Shown here in pieces: positions 45,222 through 58,300 of a stretch of 64,000 bases of DNA. This DNA comes from Chimonanthus salicifolius (Eukaryota; Streptophyta; Magnoliopsida; Laurales; Calycanthaceae), in NCBI GenBank assembly GCA_013350335.1, contig CM023541.1:35394739-35458738 (forward strand), given 5' to 3'. The translations under genes were made by a program, and so were the position numbers. Each line of letters starts with the position of its first letter. The stretch's first letter is position 1. The notes under the pieces were generated by a model. It made no database searches and had not been told where the DNA came from. It saw nothing but the letters and a program-made list of their open reading frames with translations.

Positions 45222-48200
45222 CTAAAAATACGTACCCTGTTCATCGAACAATTCTGGGTGCCGTCGTTGCATCTCATCCTTTCTCTCCCACGTCGAACCT
45301 TCGACTCCATGATGTTGCCAAAGAACTCTCACCAAAGGAATGGTCTTTGTGCGCAAAACTTGATCCTTGGTATCCAGAATCTTCACTGGTTTCTCTTCAT
45401 AAGTTGCATCTTCACTGACCTCCACATCTTCCCAATTCAGATCATGAGAAGGGTCTGCTTGGTACTTTCTTAACATGGACACATGAAAAACATTATGAAC
45501 TCTGCTGAGTTGCAATGGAAGTGCAAGCCTGTATGCCACTTCTCCAATCCTGTCCAAGATTGCAAACGGTCCAATGAACCTAGGAGATAGTTTCCCTTTG
45601 CTACCAAACCGTTGAATGCCTCTCCGAGGTGAAATTCTAAGAAAGACACGATCACCAACTGCAAACTCTAAATGCCTTCGCCTACGGTCTGCATAGCTTT
45701 TCTGACGACTCTGAGTTGTCATTAGTCTCTGTCGGACCAACTTTACTTTCTCTGTTGTTTCCCTGATTATGTCCGGTCCCAATTTCACTTTATCGCTCGG
45801 TTCCGTCCAACATAAGGGTGATCTGCACGGTCTGCCGTACAACGCCTCAAATGGTGCCATCTTGATGCTAGACTGGTAACTGTTGTTGTAGGCAAACTCT
45901 ACCACAGGTAAATAATCCTCCCAACTTCCCTTAGAGTCCAAGACACAAGTGCGAAGCATGTCTTCTAGAATCTGTATAGTTCGTTCAGACTGTCCATCCG
46001 TCTGAGGGTGAAACGCGGTACTGAAATGAAGTTGAGTACCCAACTGATCCTGAAGGCTCTGCCAAAATTTCGATAGGAATCTAGAATCTCTGTCGGATAC
46101 AATGGAAACTGGTATTCCATGCAACTTAACAACTCGATCCAGATACAATTTTCCTAAAGTCTCCATAGAGTCTGTCATCTTCATTGCAATGAAATGAGCT
46201 GATTTGGTCAATCTATCAACTATAACCCACACTTCATCATGGCCTTTCTGCGATCTTGGTAACCCAGTTACAAAGTCCATGGTGATATGATCCCATTTCC
46301 ACTTAGGTATATCGAGAGGTTGCAACTTTCCTGTTGGTTTCTGATGCTCAACTTTTACCTGCTGGCATGTTAAACATCGAGCCACATATTCTGCTACTTC
46401 TCTTTTCATGCTGTGCCACCAAAACTGTTGTCGCATATTTCGATACATTTTTGTTCCTCCAGGGTGAACTTCAAATTGCGAATGATGAAAGTGCTTGAGA
46501 ACCTCTTCTCTACACTGCGCTGCCAGTGGCACATAAAGTCTCCATTGGTAAGTCAAACCACCATCTGTTCTCACGACCCAACCTGCTGGGCCTTTGCTAT
46601 CCATGATTGATTTGCAAATCTTGGCTACCACCTCGTCTGTTTTCTGGGCTGCCAAAACCCGATCCACTATAGTTGGATGAGATACTGCACTGCCCAGTTT
46701 CTCCAAACCATGTTCTCCCACTAGACTAGCAATAACGCCTCGAGATTTCCTGCTCAAGGCATCGGCCACCACATTGGCTTTTCCTGGCTGATAAGAAATC
46801 TCGAAGTTGAAGTCGTTCAAATATTCCAACCACCTGCGCTGCCTCAGATTCAAGTCATTCTGAGTGAACAAGTACTTTAGACTACGGTGATCGGAAAATA
46901 CTTCAAAGTGCTCACCAAACAAATAATATCTCCAAATTTTCAGCGCAAACACCACTGATGCTAATTCAAGATCATGAGTTGGGTAATTTTGTTCATGCAC
47001 TTTTAGTTGTCGAGACCCATAAGCCACCACCTGTTCGAGTTGCATTAAAACACAACCCAATCCGTCACGAGAAGCATCACAACAGACCACATACCCACGA
47101 CCTCTCTCTGGAATAATCAAAACTGGAGAAGTAGTCAGTCTTTCCTTCAGTTCTGTAAAAGCTGTTTTACAAGCCTCACTCCATATGAATTTAGCTCCTT
47201 TTCTTGTCAACTTTGTCATAGGAACTGCTATTTTAGAGAAATTCGGAATGAAACGCCGGTAATATCCAGCGAAGCCCAAGAAACTACGAATTTCAAATAC
47301 ACTGCGAGGTCTCTCCCATTTCAACACCACTTCGACGTTAGCTGGATCCACTGCCACTCCACCTTCTGAGACCACATGACCTAAGAACTGCACCTCCTTT
47401 AACCAGAACTCACATTTACTCAATTTAGCATATAATTGATGATCCCTTAGTAACTGTAAGACTGTTCTTAATTGATATTCATGTGCTTCTTCAGATCTCG
47501 AGTAGATTAAGATGTCATCAATGAACACTTCTACAAAATGATCTAAGTGTGGCCTGAAGATTCTGTTCATCAAATCCATAAATGTAGCTGGCGCATTGGT
47601 CACACCAAAAGGCATAACCACGAATTCATACTGACCGAATCTAGTGCAGAAAGCTGTCTTTGCTATGTCGCATTCTCTCACCCGCACTTGATGATATCCA
47701 GACCGAAGATCTATCTTAGAAAACCATTTAGATCCTCGTAACTGATCAAACAAATCGTCGATTGGAGGAAGCAGGTACTTGTTCTTAATGGTTACCTTGT
47801 TCAGCTTCCTGTAATCTATACACATCCTCATTGAGCCATCCTTCTTTTTCACAAATAAAGCTGGAACACCCCACGGAGATGTACTCCGACGGATGAAACC
47901 AACCTTAGTCAGTTCTGCCAATTGACGCTTCAACTCTACCAACTCTGCTGGTGCCATTCTATATGGTGACATGGAAATAGGCGAAGTTCCAGGGAGTAAG
48001 TCTATGGAGAATTCAACTTCTCTTCTTGGGGGTAACTGCGTCAACTCGTTCGGAAACACATCAGGGAAGTCACACACCACCTTAGGCATTTCTAATCCAA
48101 GCGGCTCTGCGTTCTCCCAACCGATACTAGCTATGTGACCAATTTTGTTCTTTGTCACACATGGTTCGAGGGATTTACTCAACTTCTCGGTAAAGACAAC

Positions 48201-49763
48201 TCCTGAAGGTGAACACCCAGATACTCTCCTCTGAGCACAATTTAAAGTAACGTTATGAGCCGTTAACCAATCCATTCCTAATATAGCCTCGAACCCAGTC
48301 ATACCCAACACAAGTAGTTCAAACTCTAACTCCACTCCTCCAATCGCTAATAGACATGATTTACAAGTTCTGATTACTCTAGTATATCTCCCTATGGGGG
48401 TTTTAATATTCACAGGTTCTTCTAATTCATCCATGCACAAATCCAGACGACCAACCAAAAGACTAGATATAAAGGAGTGAGAAGCTCCAGAGTCAAAAAG
48501 TACTCTAGACCATTCACCAAACAATAATAGCATACCTTGCATCACTGGAGGTTCTGTAGTCTCATCATCAATGGGAGCCATAGCATAAATGCGGCCCTGA
48601 GCTGCTGGACGCCCACGTCCTGTGTTCTGCTGCTGGCCTCCTGTCTGAGCTGCCGGTGCTACTGGAACTGGCTGGACAACAGGAAGCGGTTGAGAAGATC
48701 CGGTCCTCTGTGGACAATACGTGGAGATATGGCCCATTTCCTTACAGTAATAGCACTGTACTGGCCCTCGAGATTGCTGAATTGGCCTTGGAGATTGGCG
48801 ACATCTGTTGGCCTTATGTCCCCACTGATTACACTTGAAACACTGCACTTGTTCTTGTCCACCTGATGATTGTTGCTGCCTAGAAGAAGTCCTTTGATCA
48901 ACAGGAGTATCGGGCTTCCTCCTCTTAACATTCCGATCATCAAACCTCATCCCACTAAAAGGTCTTTGATTTGAAGTCTGGAAGGCTTCTGATGCTGCCT
49001 CCTCAATCTCAATGGCCCTATGATACACTTCTGCAAAAGTGGTAAGTCCCGACCCATCCATAGAAAATCTGATCAAGGGACGAAGTCCCTGTGTAAACCG
49101 CTTAATCTTCATCTCTTCAGAAGTAATTAGATCTGTAGTATAGCGTGCTAATTCCTTGAACTTAGCCCCATACTGAGCCACAGTGTCGTTGCCTTGCTTC
49201 AAATCAAAGAACTTTGAAATTTTTGACTGACGAACCTGTGAAGAAAAGTACTTAGCCAGAAAAGCTTCATAAAAGTCATCCCAAGTATTTAATTCTTCAT
49301 TTAGTCCTTGCAGATCGGTCCACCATTCCTCTGCTGTACCACTCAGCTGCATAGTGGCCAGAATAATACGGAGATCATCCTCTTGCACGCCTATGCTATC
49401 CATAATTCTGTCTATCTTCTTTAGCCAACGCTCTGCATCTGCTGGTTCCGAATCTCCCCTAAACATGGGAGGATGCTGGCGCTTAAATTCTCGAATTGCC
49501 ACCATCTCTCTGGTCTCCTGAACAGCACGATTCGTGCCATGCGTTCGCTGCACTATTGTCAAAACTTCCTGTGTTATTCTCAGCACAGTATTTGGATCCG
49601 CGTTCACTGGAGGAGGAGGTGGTGGAGGTGGAGGATGTCTCAGAGACCCTCCTGAAGCCGTACTCTCCACTACGCCCTCAACGAAATTTTCTCTGCTAGC
49701 CTCCCGATTAGTAGATCTGGCCTTACCTCCTCTCCTTCCTCGGCGATTGTTCGGTCCAGCCAT
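45222..49763 (-). CDS. Gag-Pol polyprotein, array unit 2 (1,513 aa, intact)
   Basis: Same domain order and length as unit 1 and likewise without stop or frameshift. I see only five residue differences: EVVLKW for EAVLKW (RT/RNase H boundary), QQFWWHS for QQLWWHS, HDEVWV for HDAVWV, LRTCVLD for LRACVLD, and SKGKLSP for SKRKLSP. All are outside the catalytic residues. Protease [16 protein letters not shown], RNase H CCDAS and integrase D, D and E (35-residue spacing) are intact. Near identity over 4.5 kb points to a very recent duplication or to recent gene conversion. Confidence 0.95.
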   Translation of the reverse strand: MAGPNNRRGRRGGKARSTNREASRENFVEGVVESTASGGSLRHPPPPPPPPPVNADPNTVLRITQEVLTIVQRTHGTNRAVQETREMVAIREFKRQHPPMFRGDSEPADAERWLKKIDRIMDSIGVQEDDLRIILATMQLSGTAEEWWTDLQGLNEELNTWDDFYEAFLAKYFSSQVRQSKISKFFDLKQGNDTVAQYGAKFKELARYTTDLITSEEMKIKRFTQGLRPLIRFSMDGSGLTTFAEVYHRAIEIEEAASEAFQTSNQRPFSGMRFDDRNVKRRKPDTPVDQRTSSRQQQSSGGQEQVQCFKCNQWGHKANRCRQSPRPIQQSRGPVQCYYCKEMGHISTYCPQRTGSSQPLPVVQPVPVAPAAQTGGQQQNTGRGRPAAQGRIYAMAPIDDETTEPPVMQGMLLLFGEWSRVLFDSGASHSFISSLLVGRLDLCMDELEEPVNIKTPIGRYTRVIRTCKSCLLAIGGVELEFELLVLGMTGFEAILGMDWLTAHNVTLNCAQRRVSGCSPSGVVFTEKLSKSLEPCVTKNKIGHIASIGWENAEPLGLEMPKVVCDFPDVFPNELTQLPPRREVEFSIDLLPGTSPISMSPYRMAPAELVELKRQLAELTKVGFIRRSTSPWGVPALFVKKKDGSMRMCIDYRKLNKVTIKNKYLLPPIDDLFDQLRGSKWFSKIDLRSGYHQVRVRECDIAKTAFCTRFGQYEFVVMPFGVTNAPATFMDLMNRIFRPHLDHFVEVFIDDILIYSRSEEAHEYQLRTVLQLLRDHQLYAKLSKCEFWLKEVQFLGHVVSEGGVAVDPANVEVVLKWERPRSVFEIRSFLGFAGYYRRFIPNFSKIAVPMTKLTRKGAKFIWSEACKTAFTELKERLTTSPVLIIPERGRGYVVCCDASRDGLGCVLMQLEQVVAYGSRQLKVHEQNYPTHDLELASVVFALKIWRYYLFGEHFEVFSDHRSLKYLFTQNDLNLRQRRWLEYLNDFNFEISYQPGKANVVADALSRKSRGVIASLVGEHGLEKLGSAVSHPTIVDRVLAAQKTDEVVAKICKSIMDSKGPAGWVVRTDGGLTYQWRLYVPLAAQCREEVLKHFHHSQFEVHPGGTKMYRNMRQQFWWHSMKREVAEYVARCLTCQQVKVEHQKPTGKLQPLDIPKWKWDHITMDFVTGLPRSQKGHDEVWVIVDRLTKSAHFIAMKMTDSMETLGKLYLDRVVKLHGIPVSIVSDRDSRFLSKFWQSLQDQLGTQLHFSTAFHPQTDGQSERTIQILEDMLRTCVLDSKGSWEDYLPVVEFAYNNSYQSSIKMAPFEALYGRPCRSPLCWTEPSDKVKLGPDIIRETTEKVKLVRQRLMTTQSRQKSYADRRRRHLEFAVGDRVFLRISPRRGIQRFGSKGKLSPRFIGPFAILDRIGEVAYRLALPLQLSRVHNVFHVSMLRKYQADPSHDLNWEDVEVSEDATYEEKPVKILDTKDQVLRTKTIPLVRVLWQHHGVEGSTWERKDEMQRRHPELFDEQGTYF

Positions 49764-50029
49764 TCTAGTAAAACCAAGAGAAATACATCAGTTTTACTAT
49801 TCGGTAAGATAAAAAGCCATTGCACACAAATATTATTTTCCATTAGTACATATGCTCGACTACTAATATGTTATTCACAAATCAAGACATCATATTCCAT
49901 TACCAAAATCTACCCTCTTAAAGTTTCTACCCTCACTCACTTATGATAGAAAAGGGTCTAATTTGTCTCTAATCTCGGGTCAACCTCGTACTCACAGTCC
50001 GCGAGTTGAACCCAAGCTCTGATACCAAC
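49764..50029 (-). other. Leader and PBS, array unit 2
   Basis: Copy of 41091-41356, with the primer-binding site complement gctctgataccaac directly before LTR C. Confidence 0.82.
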
Positions 50030-53000
50030 TGTAACGCCCAGCCCCTTTCTACAGCCTGAACGGGTCGTGACCCGCTCAACTGCAAATTGAACGGGCGTTA
50101 CTCAACGCAATAACGCATCTAATGGGCCTTACATCACAGATTTGTGGCTGGGGGAAAATAAGTATATATTTTTTTTTAAGATTGTGAATGAAATAAGGAA
50201 GCCATCAAATCCTTCAAGCCCAATTTACACATTGCATAAATCATAATGTCATTGACAATATAAAATAAATAACATCTATTATCAATATCAAATCTAATCT
50301 CACTGCTCACATCCCATTCCATAAAATAAAACATAAATCAATATTCTCAAAGTTCTCAATTATTTCAAGCTAACCAATCAAATCTCTCAAAATATGTAAT
50401 ATCAAATAAAATAAATTCAATCATAAGAAACCACGACTATACTAAGAAATTAAATATTCATCTTGAGTCTCTAAACATCAGTTGTCTCTTCTAATCCTAA
50501 GTCCAGAGGATTACCTGCAATGTAAGGGGTGTGAGCTACAAGCCCAGTGAAGGAATACAATAATTCATACCCAACATAATATCATCATTATTCTCTATAG
50601 ATATGAACTTAAAACATAATTAAATAATATGCTTTTAATATCCATGCATTATGCCATGCAATGCACAATGCTCAATGCAATGTTCAATATCTCATTCCTC
50701 CACAACATACCCACTGTATTTGGTGGCCATCCCGCCGAAGCGAGGCCTATAACTTACCACAAAGTGGTACTTCCCATATCAAATGGGGCATACATAACAC
50801 AACTACCACCAAATATCAGTCTTCGTGATCTTTTATGGCCTAAAAACCAAACCTACCACATGTGTGGTACTTCTCACTAACAGCGAGGCCTGAAACTACC
50901 ACCGTCGTGGTCATCATAAAAGATCACGGCCAACACCTCCATACCCATCCCATGAATATGAAGATGCCATGCTCAATGCCATGTCTACTATGCATCATCT
51001 TTATCATCATGCCACATGTTATGAATCATATTAACATGTCATGAATAAAATCATTGCCATCATACCCAAACATGATTAAAATCTCAATTAAACATAAACA
51101 TCATGTACATATTTTAAAACATCAAAATCAATGTCAACAATATCCCACATGCATAATAATAATTCATATCACAATGTTATTACTATGACAACACTATATC
51201 ATAAATCCATCTTAATAACATAAAAATAACTCTATAATAGACAATAAAGCATTCATCCAATACGAACATAATTATTGGACCTTTCAATAAGGTTAGTGGC
51301 TAACTTCCAACTATCCGGGCAGACTGAGTCCCTCACGGCCATTAGAACATTTAGCCTATCCCCTTACATTACTGTGAGTAAGCATCGGATTATAACCACT
51401 ATTCCTACATATACCCAGTCTATATCATAGATCCAACATTATATTCTCAAAACACATTACATAAGGCAATATTTTTACATTGCTCCATCACATAAACAAA
51501 ATAGAAAATATCATGCACAACAAAATATGGTGTATTGTTTTCCCTCACCTAAAAAGCTTGCGAAGTGTAGGTGATGAATCCTCACGCATTCCAATTTGAA
51601 ATCAAGTAATAGGGAATCCAGGAAGTGCTGCATATAAATTTGTTTGGAGTTCCAAGTATTATTAATATTTCTTCGAACAAATACCTCTAAATAAAATGGA
51701 CTAGATAGGTGTATGAGGATTATTGAACATGGGTGATGGGTGCTGCCCTCACCTATGGATACTGAAAACTAAAGGTTAAGAGGCTAGGTACATGATGGGT
51801 TTTATATCTACATATCCAAATTGGACAGTAACTAGGCTGGTTTAAGGATCCAGTTTGAGAAGAATGAGGATATGTTTTATTGACCAGGTATGAGTGAAGT
51901 TCTGAGCCCAAACAGTACTCACATCAACAGTTTTAAAGACTGAAAATCAGTCCCTACTATCAGTCAGCTAAATCAATGGTCTGGGCTAGTTTCTCTTGAT
52001 ATGTGAATATATCTATATATCATTATGCATTTGAGATGTCATCACAAATTCCCAAAAGTCCACGCACGAAAACTCGATCTTAAATGGAAGACGGAAGGAA
52101 GACAAAAATAATAAAAAGAGAAATCAAGAGTTTATTTCCTTAACCAGTGATTAGAAGAAGGGTATAATGCCCTTTACGAAAAAACAACAATAGGTTTGTT
52201 GATGTGAACAAAAGTAAATGAGAAGGGTGGGAAAACACTTGTACTATCTCAATAAATTAACTACATACGTTGAAATACTAATTGAATGAATGCTACAATG
52301 TACATAACGTCATTAGCCTCTAAGCATAGAGATGAAAATCTGAGGTTTTGCAACAACATGGGTAACCTACGGGCTATGGCTTGAATAAAATTGTGCTAAA
52401 CTGTTAAATTTGGTCAATGAAATTCTGGAAAAAAAAAGATGATTTATGGCAATGCATTATAGGAATCATTATGAAAATTTAAACCATTAAACTAAAAATA
52501 TAACCCATAGTTATTTTGAAAACTAGATACATAAGTAAAAGGTCTAAATATATGTATTATTGTTATCATTATTTTATACCATTAAAATTGGTGTTCAAGT
52601 AATAAAATAAATAAATAGATAACTATATTTAAATCTTAAAACATCTTTAAACAAATAAAAATCAAGGGCCAAAACCCAATTTAATAAAGTGGACTAAAAT
52701 AAAATCACTAAGATAAGTGATCACAGCAAAAAGGGGTTGACTGAAACAAGAGGCCAAAATATAAGTGTTATTTTGATTTCTTTCTTTATTTTATTTTATT
52801 TCAAAATAATTTGATACTACAAGTAACAAATAAATAAAAATGAGAAAATGTAAAACGGTGGAAGAGGGAAGAAGGGACAGCAAGCTTTGGAAGGGAGGGG
52901 TAGGTACTGTTCACGGATGGAAAATGGGTACACTTGACAAGAAGGACCAAAGAAGTAAAGAGAAAGAGAAGAGAAAGAGAAAGAGGGGCTGACCTGAATC

Positions 53001-53853
53001 ACTCGGCTGAATGGTCGTCCGCTGCCCTACGATGGTTGGAGGGCGTTCTCGCTCGGGTTCGGGTTGTTGTCGCTTGAAGATGGCCGGTATCATGGAAGGA
53101 TCTCGGGTGGAATTTATAAGGGAGGGGGTCGGTTGGGTTGTCCCAAAAATCGTGGGATTGAGAGATGGAAGTAGAATAGGATTTTAATGGAGAGGGGTTT
53201 CCATCTTGAAGAAGGAGAGAAGAAGGAAAGGGGATGAAATTTTGGGGAAAATTTCCATCGTGATGGGTTACTGTTTTTTTTTTTCTTAAAGAAGTAGAGG
53301 GGAAGAAGGAAAGTAAAAGAAAAAAAAAGAAAGAGAGAATAAAAAGGGAAACAATTGAGAAGCACCGTGTATTAAGGAAAGGAATAGAAAATCTTTAAGG
53401 TGTGGGTCTCATGGGCCCACACGGGTTTGAGTGTTTATTTATTTATTTATTTACAAAAAGAATTCAAATTTTAATTTATCATTTGAACTTAATTAAAATC
53501 TCAGCTAAATAAATCTTATTAGTTTATAAATTTTGGACTTTTAATAATACAATTCTAATTGGAACCCTTAACTTTGCAAATTTAAAATCTAATTTGATAT
53601 TTATTTCCCAGTCACTGAATTTCAACTTGAAGGGGACAAATTTGAAAATTCTAATTAAGGGAAAAATGTGTGTGCATTGGGGAACCTAAAATAATAAAAT
53701 TCTAGATTTTTGTGTATTTATTTATTTTATTTTAAACAATAAGAATAAAAGAAAAATAACACATAAATTCACACGATACAATTAAGAGACCCATTTGCTA
53801 TTTTAAATTTTACCCGACTCGACTGACCCGCTATTCCGGGTTGGGTCATCACA
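50030..53853 (-). repeat. Array LTR C (3,824 bp)
   Basis: Shared LTR between unit 2 and the truncated unit 3. Differs from LTR B at only a few sites noticed by eye (for example ggggcatac for ggggcctac near 50790 and cccagtcac for cccggtcac near 53609). Confidence 0.93.
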
Positions 53854-53893
53854 ACCTACCCCCCTTAAAATAAATTTCGTCCTCGAAATTTAG

Positions 53894-54916
53894 CTAAAAA
53901 TACGTACCCTGTTCATCGAACAATTCTGGGTGCCGTCGTTGCATCTCATCCTTTCTCTCCCACGTCGAACCTTCGACTCCATGATGTTGCCAAAGAACTC
54001 TCACCAAAGGAATGGTCTTTGTGCGCAAAACTTGATCCTTGGTATCCAGAATCTTCACTGGTTTCTCTTCATAAGTTGCATCTTCACTGACCTCCACATC
54101 TTCCCAATTCAGATCATGAGAAGGGTCTGCTTGGTACTTTCTTAACATGGACACATGAAAAACATTATGAACTCTGCTGAGTTGCAATGGAAGTGCAAGC
54201 CTGTATGCCACTTCTCCAATCCTGTCCAAGATTGCAAACGGTCCAATGAACCTAGGAGATAGTTTCCCTTTGCTACCAAACCGTTGAATGCCTCTCCGAG
54301 GTGAAATTCTAAGAAAGACACGATCACCAACTGCAAACTCTAAATGCCTTCGCCTACGGTCTGCATAGCTTTTCTGACGACTCTGAGTTGTCATTAGTCT
54401 CTGTCGGACCAACTTTACTTTCTCTGTTGTTTCCCTGATTATGTCCGGTCCCAATTTCACTTTATCGCTCGGTTCCGTCCAACATAAGGGTGATCTGCAC
54501 GGTCTGCCGTACAACGCCTCAAATGGTGCCATCTTGATGCTAGACTGGTAACTGTTGTTGTAGGCAAACTCTACCACAGGTAAATAATCCTCCCAACTTC
54601 CCTTAGAGTCCAAGACACAAGTGCGAAGCATGTCTTCTAGAATCTGTATAGTTCGTTCAGACTGTCCATCCGTCTGAGGGTGAAACGCGGTACTGAAATG
54701 AAGTTGAGTACCCAACTGATCCTGAAGGCTCTGCCAAAATTTCGATAGGAATCTAGAATCTCTGTCGGATACAATGGAAACTGGTATTCCATGCAACTTA
54801 ACAACTCGATCCAGATACAATTTTCCTAAAGTCTCCATAGAGTCTGTCATCTTCATTGCAATGAAATGAGCTGATTTGGTCAATCTATCAACTATAACCC
54901 ACACTGCATCATGGCC
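53894..54916 (-). pseudogene. Gag-Pol of array unit 3, truncated inside integrase
   Basis: Retains only the last 336-340 residues of Gag-Pol: the integrase from [13 protein letters not shown] onward (second Asp SDRDSRF, GQSERT Glu) and the C-terminal chromodomain-like tail. The frame ends at a deletion junction (about 54917) just after the codons for HDA, before the first catalytic Asp of the integrase (MDF), which is lost. It shares LRTCVLD and SKGKLSP with unit 2 but HDA with unit 1. Gag, protease, RT and RNase H are absent. Confidence 0.9.
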
Positions 54917-54922
54917 ACTTAA
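54917..54922. other. Deletion junction with short filler
   Basis: The integrase sequence (...gcatcatggcc) passes through acttaa-like bases that match neither parent before continuing at tttatttatttacaaaaag of an LTR. About 7.2 kb (rest of the internal plus most of LTR D) is missing. A short untemplated filler is typical of end-joining repair. Confidence 0.65.
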
Positions 54923-55338
54923 TTTATTTATTTATTTACAAAAAGAATTCAAATTTTAATTTATCATTTGAACTTAATTAAAATCTCAGCTAAATAAATC
55001 TTATTAGTTTATAAATTTTGGACTTTTAATAATACAATTCTAATTGGAACCCTTAACTTTGCAAATTTAAAATCTAATTTGATATTTATTTCCCGGTCAC
55101 TTAATTTCAACTTGAAGGGGACAAATTTGAAAATTCTAATTAAGGGAAAAATGTGTGTGCATTGGGGAACCTAAAATAATAAAATTCTAGATTTTTGTGT
55201 ATTTATTTATTTTATTTTAAACAATAAGAATAAAAGAAAAATAACACATAAATTCACACGACACAATTAAGAGACCCATTTGCTATTTTAAATTTTACCC
55301 GACTCGACTGACCCGCTATTCCGGGTTGGGTCATCACA
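54923..55338 (-). repeat. Array LTR D, truncated (about 416 bp)
   Basis: Keeps only the U3 end of the LTR (matching 53438-53853). It shares tgtgtattt and acccgactcg with B and C but has private changes (cacttaatttc for cactgaatttc; cacgacacaatt for cacgatacaatt). It ends catcaca at the TSD. Confidence 0.88.
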
Positions 55339-55343
55339 ATAAC
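55339..55343. repeat. Target-site duplication of the nested array, right
   Basis: ataac, identical to 32680-32684. Confidence 0.9.
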
Positions 55344-58300
55344 CTTAGAGGTCAGAGTGGGGGAAGTATTTTCCGCCCTAACAAGAGATTCAGACCCAAC
55401 TTTGGAAGACCCTCACCTTCTACTGGATCTACTGGAGGTTTTCATCCCAATCAGCCCTCCACATCTGGACCAATCTCTCAAGTTCCTCGAGGTGTAAGCA
55501 CCTGTTTTTAGTGTGGCCAACAGGGCCATTTCAAGAGGGAGTGTCCGCAGAACAGTAGACCTTTGCACTCCAGGGGTTCTTTTCATCCTCCAACTCGACC
55601 AACTCAGTCACAAGCATCTAGAGCACATAACCAGATAGGACGGGCACCTATTCCGACAGGATCTGGACAACTGTATACTTTGGCTCCTCCTCCAGAGACA
55701 GTGGATCACTCGGTGATTCAATGTATGGTAGTAGTTGGTAGTTCTTATGCTTTTGCATTATTTGATTCAAGAGCGTCCCACTCCTTTATATCTGCTGCCT
55801 TCATATCTGCTACTGGCACCTTGGTACAACAACTGTCCACTGCACTAACTATTGTATCCCCTATTGGAGACACATCACTGGGTCTAATCTGCACCTCCGT
55901 AAATACTAAACTTGCTGGGTTCAGATTTGAGTTCAACTATCTGGTACTCGAGATGACAGAGTACGACATCATATTTGGCATGGATTGGTTGGCTACCTTC
56001 CAGACCAGCATTAACTGTCATCTTCGCAGGGTGATATTTTGGTCACCAGAGGGAAAACGGTTTGTAGTACATGCCAACAGACAGAGCATCCCTATGACCA
56101 GGAGATTACATGAAGAATTGAACCATCTTGTATTGAACAACATCAGACTAGACAAGGCACCGATGGCTGAACTACCTGCGGTAGTGAAAGACTACGCAGA
56201 GTTATTTCCGACAAAATTCCCTGGTTTGCCTCCAAAAAGGGAGATTGACTTCGAGATCAAGCTATACCCTGGCACTGCTCCTGTATCATTGCCGCATTAT
56301 CAGATGGCCCCAACAGAAATGTCTGAGTTGAAGAAAGAAATTGATGAATTGCTCAGACTAGGATGCATCCGGAACAGAACATCATCCTGGAGAGCACCGG
56401 TATTATTTGTCAAGAAGAAGGATGGCACTCTTCGGATGTGTGTGGATTATAGGAAATTGAATCAACTGATGGTCAGAAACAAGTACCCTCTACCCCGAAT
56501 TGATGATCTGTTTGATCAACTCAGAGGTTCCATCTATTTTTCCAAAATTGATCTGATATCAGGCTACCATCAAATCCGTGTCAGGGATGAGGACATACAG
56601 AAGACAGCTTTCAGAACTCGGTATGGACTGTATGAATATGTGGTCATTCCGTTTGGACTCACCAATGCACCATCCGTGTTCAAGGATCTGATGAACAAAA
56701 TCTTTTGTCCTTATCTGGACAAGTTTGTAATTATCTTCATTGACGATATCCTGATTTATTCCACCAGTCGGGAAAGACATGCTGAGCACTTGAGGATAGT
56801 ATTGGACACTCTGAAGAAGAATCAGTTATATGCCAAAGCAAGCAAGTGCGAGTTTTGGCTATCTGAGGTCAACTTTTTGGGACATGTCATATCAGCAGAA
56901 GGAATAGCCGTGGACCCGGCTAAAGTGGCAGCAGTTAGAGACTGGAAAGCTCCCAGGAATGTGATAAAAATCTGCAGCTTTCTGGGATTAGCTGGCTACT
57001 ATCGGAAGTTTATTATGGACTTCTCCAAGATTGCAGCTCCACTCACCCGACTCACTTAGAAAGGAGTCAAGTTTGAATGGTCTGATATATGCAACCGAAT
57101 GTTCAAAGACCTGAAGGAGAAGCTTACGACTACTCCTATGTTGATTTTGCAGGAAAGAGGCAAAGGATATGAAGTATATTGTGATGCTTCAAGAGAAGGA
57201 TTTGGGTGCTCTCTCACTCAAAATCATCATATAGTGGCATATGGTTCAAGGCAGCTGAAAATTCATGAACACAACTATCTCACTCATGATCTGGAATTAG
57301 CTGCAGTGGTCTTCGCTCTCAAAAGCTGGAGACACTATCTTTATGGCGAGAAATTTGAGGTATTTTCAGACCATAAAAGCTTGAAATATCTGTTTAATTA
57401 GAAGGAACTCAATATGAGGCAGCGCAGATGGATGGACTATCTGCAAGATTATGAGTTTGCACTTCAATATCATCCTGACAAGGCTAACAAGGTGGTGGAT
57501 GCCCTTAGTCGCATGTCACATGCAACAGTGACCAGTTTGATTATGGAGGAATGGGAAATGTTGACAACCATCTGGGAATTCAATTTGTACATTAAGGACC
57601 GTGGGAGCATGTATAATCTGATGGTACGGTCCAGCATGGTTTCCAAGATTGAACAAGAACAGCGGACAGATTCAGAAGTGGAAGAAATATGGGCTTAGAT
57701 GTCAACTGGTGAGGTTGTACCAAAATGAGAATTACGACCTGGACAAGGTCTCTTATTCCGAGGCAGGACATATGTGCCTCAAAGTTGCAGAAGAGAGTTG
57801 TTGATCGAAGCACACCAAACAAAACTCTCTATTCATCCGGGTAGCACCAAAATGTACCATGACTTGAAAGACATTATTGGTGGCATGGACTTAAAAGAGA
57901 TGTAGCTGACTTTGTTGCTCATTGCCTAACTTGTCAGCAAGTCAAGACAGAACATCAGAAACCACTAGGATTGATCAAATCTTTACTAGTACCGGAATGG
58001 AAATGGGAACATATTTCCATGGATTTTGTAACAGGGTTGCCTAGGTCATCAAAGGGCAACGATGCAATATGGGTTGTGGTAGATCGTTCGACAAAAGCTG
58101 CACATTTTCTCCCAATCAAGATGACAAACTCGTCTGAGACTTTGGGACGGCGGTATATTAAGGATATCATCAGGCTACATGGTATCCCCAGGACAATTGT
58201 GTCCGACAGAGATGGTCGATTCACCGGCAGGGTGTGGCAGAGCATGCAGTCAACGATGGGGACAACCTTGTTAATCAGCACAGCTTTCCATCCACAGACC

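Larger units (their letters stand above)
32685..55338 (-). mobile_element. Tandem Ty3/gypsy array (3 LTRs + truncated LTR, 2 full internals)
   Basis: 22,654 bp in minus orientation with one 5-bp TSD pair (ataac) around the whole. Components: LTR A 32685-36508, internal 1 36509-41356, LTR B 41357-45181, internal 2 45182-50029, LTR C 50030-53853, truncated internal 3 53854-54916, truncated LTR D about 54923-55338. The unit length is 8,672-8,673 bp. Each complete internal has a minus-strand PBS (TTGGTATCAGAGC, complementary to plus gctctgataccaa next to each LTR start) and a PPT (plus ctacccccctt next to each LTR end). Repeats are nearly identical, with only scattered single-base differences. 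The family is a Tekay/Del-like chromovirus, related to but distinct from the outer element. Confidence 0.93.
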
